64,000 nucleotides of DNA, taken from positions 3,472,001 through 3,536,000 of the forward strand of contig NZ_CP054139.1 in NCBI RefSeq assembly GCF_013283875.1, given 5' to 3'. A program made the translations under genes and the position numbers. This document shows, one piece after another, positions 61,801 to 64,000 of this stretch. The notes beneath the pieces were generated by a model. It did not search any database, was not told the DNA's origin, and saw only the letters and a program-made list of their open reading frames with translations. The stretch's first letter is position 1. Each line of letters begins with the position of its first letter. Source of the DNA: Mucilaginibacter mali (GTDB lineage Bacteria; Bacteroidota; Bacteroidia; Sphingobacteriales; Sphingobacteriaceae).

Positions 61801-62958
61801 GCCTTCGCTTATACTTATACAAGCGGCGGTACCAGTGTAACAAGCACGCCCATAGCTTCGGCACTAATAGCAAGCGGACAGGGTTTCTTTATCCGGTCGA
61901 CCAATACGGGCACCGTTAAATTTACCGAAGCCCTAAAAAGCACTTCACAGCTTACCGGCAGCAACTTATTATTAGGCACACCATCAACTACCGCCGAAGG
62001 TAATATTAAACTGCAAATGGTTCAGGATAGCGCTAATTACGATTTTGCCCAACTGCGTTATTTGGATACCTATGATAAAAATTATAACGAGACTGAAGAT
62101 GCAGACGATTTTAACGGCAGCGGGCAGGTAGTATTTTTTGGCGCCATGACTGCCGATAATCACCTGGTAGCTATAGCTTCGCAACCGTTGGATAAAAAAC
62201 TGACCTCGGTTTACCTAAGCGTGAACGATAATTCAAGCGGGAAATTCAAGATCAATAAGGTCGACCTTTCTAACATACCCGATAAATTTGATGTTTTTCT
62301 GATGGACCATTTCAAAAAGGACTCCATCGACTTACGTAAAGACAGCACCTATGCATTCACCATGGATAAGACCAACCCTGCTACCTATGGTAACGCGCGC
62401 ATGGAGGTTGTTATACGTACCAAAGTACTGCCGCCATACCAACTACTTACCTTTACCGGCAAGCGCAACAGTAACAATAATGTATTAAGCTGGACCTCTA
62501 AAAACGAATACACTTATACTTATTTTGAACTGCAACGCAGCTTTGATAATAAAACTTTCGAAGGTGTAAATAACGCGTACTCTACCGGCAATGGCAGTTA
62601 TACGTTTACCGATCAGTCAAACCAACCACTGATCTATTACCGCCTGAAACAAACCGATATTAACGATAATGTAACTTACTCTACCGTCATTATCTTAAAA
62701 TCTGAGAACAGCAACATATTCAGCGTGTATCCTAACCCTACCGATAATACCCTGCACTTTGCATTAAACCAGGATGTTAAAACATCGGTTACCTTACGTG
62801 TTTATAACTCGCTGGGGACATTGATGAAGATAAAAACCTATACCAGCAATAGCGGCGACCAGGACGTTTCTACCCTTACACCGGGCAGCTATATGGCCGA
62901 GTTGGTAGACGATTACACGAAAAAATTAATTTCATCTGCTAAATTTATTAAGCTTTAG
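58822..62958 (+). CDS. giant surface protein with four tandem Ig-like modules and T9SS type A sorting domain
   Basis: 1378 residues starting at GTG 58822 (KKRLLRFISPLILL signal peptide). Four modules of about 150 residues follow (approx. 27-175, 176-335, 338-490, 491-660); each has a pattern like IVLFGFGV, then an LYRNGSG-like strand, then YYFLVADN. A middle segment (about 660-1000) has right-handed-helix-like short repeats (NNGLTIGTGATLNF) and MSSPVNN-type strands. A fibronectin-like domain (ILSWTSKNEYTYTYFELQRS, YRLKQTDINDNVTYS) precedes the type A T9SS signal (VYPNPTDNTLHFAL ... LTPGSYMAELVDD). It should be secreted to the surface by T9SS. Function unknown; an adhesin-like role is an inference. 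Confidence 0.9.
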   Translation: MKKRLLRFISPLILLIGFLSTASAQTATFANLDGGITPNSISNGQTQIVLYGFSATVSGGSITFNKFYVPCNNNTFSTYLTNATLFRSPTSTFSAAAPGTPIGNATITSSVVTIDNISETVSGTNYYFLVVDQLAGGYTQPYFNNTNPIAVDANGTTYNSGFSKYRDFNLNASTPYPLTVTPVLTTGGGLTASTTVITSGTNTLPLFEIAIKNNSSSSYTFSDLIFGSNQTNLGQFFNKFYLYVNTSNALPGSASANTTSSSGTVTFSGLSQTLAAGATKYYYLVADCSVTGSLPVNVQFNMLNNVTSIKSSSPSVANYDDFTVYGNTYNINYTNISVSSQQNGITNATLTAHQTDIVLFGFGVTSSGAVTLSGFNINSSGPASTYFSNAKLYRNGSGTYPNSPVQVGTVSFSGNFAVVTGLTETFTAGQTKYYFLVADNVGGGTSATIAFNFTSGQSSNAITQSAPAASTYNTYAITGNTFTIPSPAVYTVSANSPTANGISSGALYYGRKDIVVFGYGVEAYGAALTFNSSSIITSGGPSSYFSNIRVYRSTSPVFPGGTATYTSTNISDCNCGYYRFSGFTETVPANTTYYYFIVVDYTNSGGSAPKTLQFSFSTSQGNSDSQVLRSSPYTLYNPSSFSGPAFSVVNTEEWKGTVSGDLNNASNYVAKGSSSGGFIPTSTTIVRVGGVSYTNAPNINADLTIGGLAIENNATVALTATATLGSTLTLNNGLTIGTGATLNFSASGVSGNITLANGAVSYIETTGRLNLSGSNVTVDNSANTTGSFTLNSSASGTGSIGAITYPSVVKGTFVVERYFTGGALSNRGWRLMSSPVNNSGTNPLTTLNSGLTSSATYNFSSLKTNLLITGTGGSGAGFDQPSGYTANGATILFYTPTGASSGTFTSPSAPTSTAAVGSGFYFYFRGDNTTNKIYKVVKSGNYATPESNVVGLQSGTINQQAFTVNLINGYNLVGNPYPSTISLASLTLTGGATAFAYTYTSGGTSVTSTPIASALIASGQGFFIRSTNTGTVKFTEALKSTSQLTGSNLLLGTPSTTAEGNIKLQMVQDSANYDFAQLRYLDTYDKNYNETEDADDFNGSGQVVFFGAMTADNHLVAIASQPLDKKLTSVYLSVNDNSSGKFKINKVDLSNIPDKFDVFLMDHFKKDSIDLRKDSTYAFTMDKTNPATYGNARMEVVIRTKVLPPYQLLTFTGKRNSNNNVLSWTSKNEYTYTYFELQRSFDNKTFEGVNNAYSTGNGSYTFTDQSNQPLIYYRLKQTDINDNVTYSTVIILKSENSNIFSVYPNPTDNTLHFALNQDVKTSVTLRVYNSLGTLMKIKTYTSNSGDQDVSTLTPGSYMAELVDDYTKKLISSAKFIKL

Positions 62959-62967
62959 TAAAGTATT

Positions 62968-63195
62968 ATGAGAAAAGGATTTAAAGCATTATTAGCGCTA
63001 ACTATTTTACTGATCTGTTCGGTTGCAACAGTGTGGGCGCAAGTACCTTGTTCAGGCGATCCCGACGATCCGGGTTATGATCCGAACGGTTGCCCCGCCC
63101 CGCTGGATACCTGGGTTATAGTATTGGTTGCCCTTGCCCTGGTGCTGGGTTACAGGCATTTACAAAAGAAGCAAAGCACTGCCACATCACTTTAA
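62968..63195 (+). CDS. small membrane-anchored protein with PID-CTERM-like signal
   Basis: 75 residues: an N-terminal signal peptide (GFKALLALTILLICSVATVWAQ), a short acidic Pro/Gly-rich middle (GDPDDPGYDPNGC), and a C-terminal P-L-D motif (CPAPLD) followed by a hydrophobic helix (WVIVLVALALVLGY) and a basic end (RHLQKKQ). The tripartite P-x-D/helix/basic tail resembles the PID-CTERM sorting signals of Bacteroidota small proteins. It is 9 bp after the T9SS repeat protein and likely in its transcript. Its role is unknown; partner sorting enzyme not seen here. Confidence 0.72.
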   Translation: MRKGFKALLALTILLICSVATVWAQVPCSGDPDDPGYDPNGCPAPLDTWVIVLVALALVLGYRHLQKKQSTATSL

Positions 63196-63319
63196 TATAC
63201 TATATTTTAATTTATTTATTAATATTATAACTATTAATAAAATATAAATTAACCAATATTATATTTCACGTATTTTTCTGATTTTTAGCTATTTAGTTGA
63301 AAAATTAAGATAAATTAGT

Positions 63320-63348
63320 TTATCTATTTTATCCAAAAAGATAGATAA
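63320..63348. other. hairpin in the leader of the second T9SS repeat protein
   Basis: TTATCTAT (63320-63327) and ATAGATAA (63341-63348) are a perfect 8-bp inverted repeat with a 13-base loop (TTTATCCAAAAAG), 8 bases before the GTG start. It could occlude initiation. The surrounding 160 bp is AT-rich without a gene. Confidence 0.5.
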
Positions 63349-63356
63349 GCCCGATT

Positions 63357-64000
63357 GTGAAGCGCCTCCTGAGTATTATATTATCTGTACTGATCCTGTG
63401 CACCATTGTATCGCAAAATACATATGCGCAAATTAATGTTACAGGTGCCAATGCCGGCGGAAATGGCATTACTTCAAATCCACTGGTAAGCGGCGATACC
63501 GGCGATGTTTTGTTTGGATTTACGCTAACCAATACAACCGGATCGGCAATACCAATTAACCAGTTTGTTTTAGGGGCGACACAGGCTTTCGTTGGCAATG
63601 CTTATTTATATCGTTCGGCCGCGGGGAGCACTTCTTTTAGTACTGCAACGTCTATACAATCACTTGGTAGTTTAGCTACTTATATCAGCATAAATGTATC
63701 AGAAAGCATCCCTGCAAACTCTAAGTATACTTATTTTATAGTAGGCGACCTTAACAGTATACCGGGCTATGTTACATTGCCGTCAACTATACAATTCAGC
63801 TTTAGTTCAGCTATCCAAAATTCGCCGTATACAACCTACGGAAGTGCTTTTAACGGCACCAATTTCACCATCAATAATCCTACTTACAGTATATCTGATG
63901 CAAGTAATACCAGTAATGGTATGACCGCAAGCCCTGTAACCACCACTCAAACCGGCATTGTGCTATTTGGCTTTGGTGTATCGGCAAACGCAACCACTAC
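63357..64000 (+). CDS. second T9SS-type repeat protein, 3' end cut by window edge
   Basis: The frame opens at GTG 63357 and runs to the window end (214 residues visible). The signal peptide is KRLLSIILSVLILCTIVSQ. The rest is the same Ig-like module as in 58822-62958: VLFGFTLTNTTG, AYLYRSAAGSTSF, KYTYFIVGDLN, then a second module starting with SNGMTASPVTTT and IVLFGFGV. The two genes are paralogues separated only by the small PID-CTERM-like gene. No stop occurs in the visible part, so the full length and sorting domain are unknown. Confidence 0.85.
   Translation, partial: MKRLLSIILSVLILCTIVSQNTYAQINVTGANAGGNGITSNPLVSGDTGDVLFGFTLTNTTGSAIPINQFVLGATQAFVGNAYLYRSAAGSTSFSTATSIQSLGSLATYISINVSESIPANSKYTYFIVGDLNSIPGYVTLPSTIQFSFSSAIQNSPYTTYGSAFNGTNFTINNPTYSISDASNTSNGMTASPVTTTQTGIVLFGFGVSANATT

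Noticed and set aside
63329..63598. Minus-strand open frame at the end of the window
   Set aside because: It is antisense to the second T9SS repeat protein, which has a signal peptide and repeated modules in its own frame.

Overview
The window reads as chromosomal DNA of a Bacteroidota member, most likely family Sphingobacteriaceae (Mucilaginibacter/Pedobacter-like). The signs are: type IX secretion C-terminal sorting domains, LytS/LytTR two-component signalling, SusC-like outer-membrane beta-barrels, MG2/plug surface proteins, no Shine-Dalgarno sequences, several -7 elements of the TAnnTTTG type, and a heavy load of intergenic palindromic repeats. This placement is inferred from gene content; no rRNA or other marker gene is present. 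No prophage, plasmid, CRISPR array, tRNA or rRNA was seen.

Layout. 1-3.3 kb: a 5'-truncated TPR protein with a probable -1 frame continuation into a membrane helix, a CAP-domain protein and a TlpA-like thioredoxin. 3.5-10.3 kb: a tight four-gene operon (HD phosphohydrolase fused to a PycTM-like membrane module, polyphosphate kinase ppk1, a beta-propeller lipoprotein, and a kinase-like domain fused to an Omp85 barrel). 10.5-19.7 kb, minus strand: a nearly complete pentose phosphate locus (polyphosphate-glucokinase-like ROK kinase, tkt, rpiA, tal, a HAD phosphatase, gnd, zwf, pgl). 20-25.9 kb, minus: LytS kinase, LytTR regulator, Gly-rich CBM9-like secreted protein and a large outer-membrane barrel. 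26-47 kb: mixed housekeeping (ribF, truB, surE, galM, a deoxyhypusine-synthase-like enzyme) and envelope genes, including two MG2-type paralogues. 47-50.7 kb: a Y1 (IS200/RAYT-like) transposase overlapping a GyrI-like gene, a 184-bp tandem hairpin array, and pgi. 51-64 kb: gamma-glutamyltransferase, a T9SS subtilase, and two T9SS-type giant repeat proteins (the second cut by the window end) flanking a small PID-CTERM-like protein.

How the genes fit together. Polyphosphate made by Ppk1 could feed the PpgK-like kinase that starts glucose into the zwf-pgl-gnd-rpiA-tkt-tal route; pgi is about 30 kb away. Between genes sit three dispersed palindromic repeat families plus several one-off hairpins built from short repeated words. 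One family (four copies) occurs only in gaps between convergent genes, and the Y1 transposase lies beside its own tandem palindromic array.

The least explained items are the HD-PycTM/ppk1/propeller/kinase-Omp85 operon, the kinase-Omp85 fusion itself, the transposase-array pair, and the twin repeat proteins around the small sorting-signal protein.
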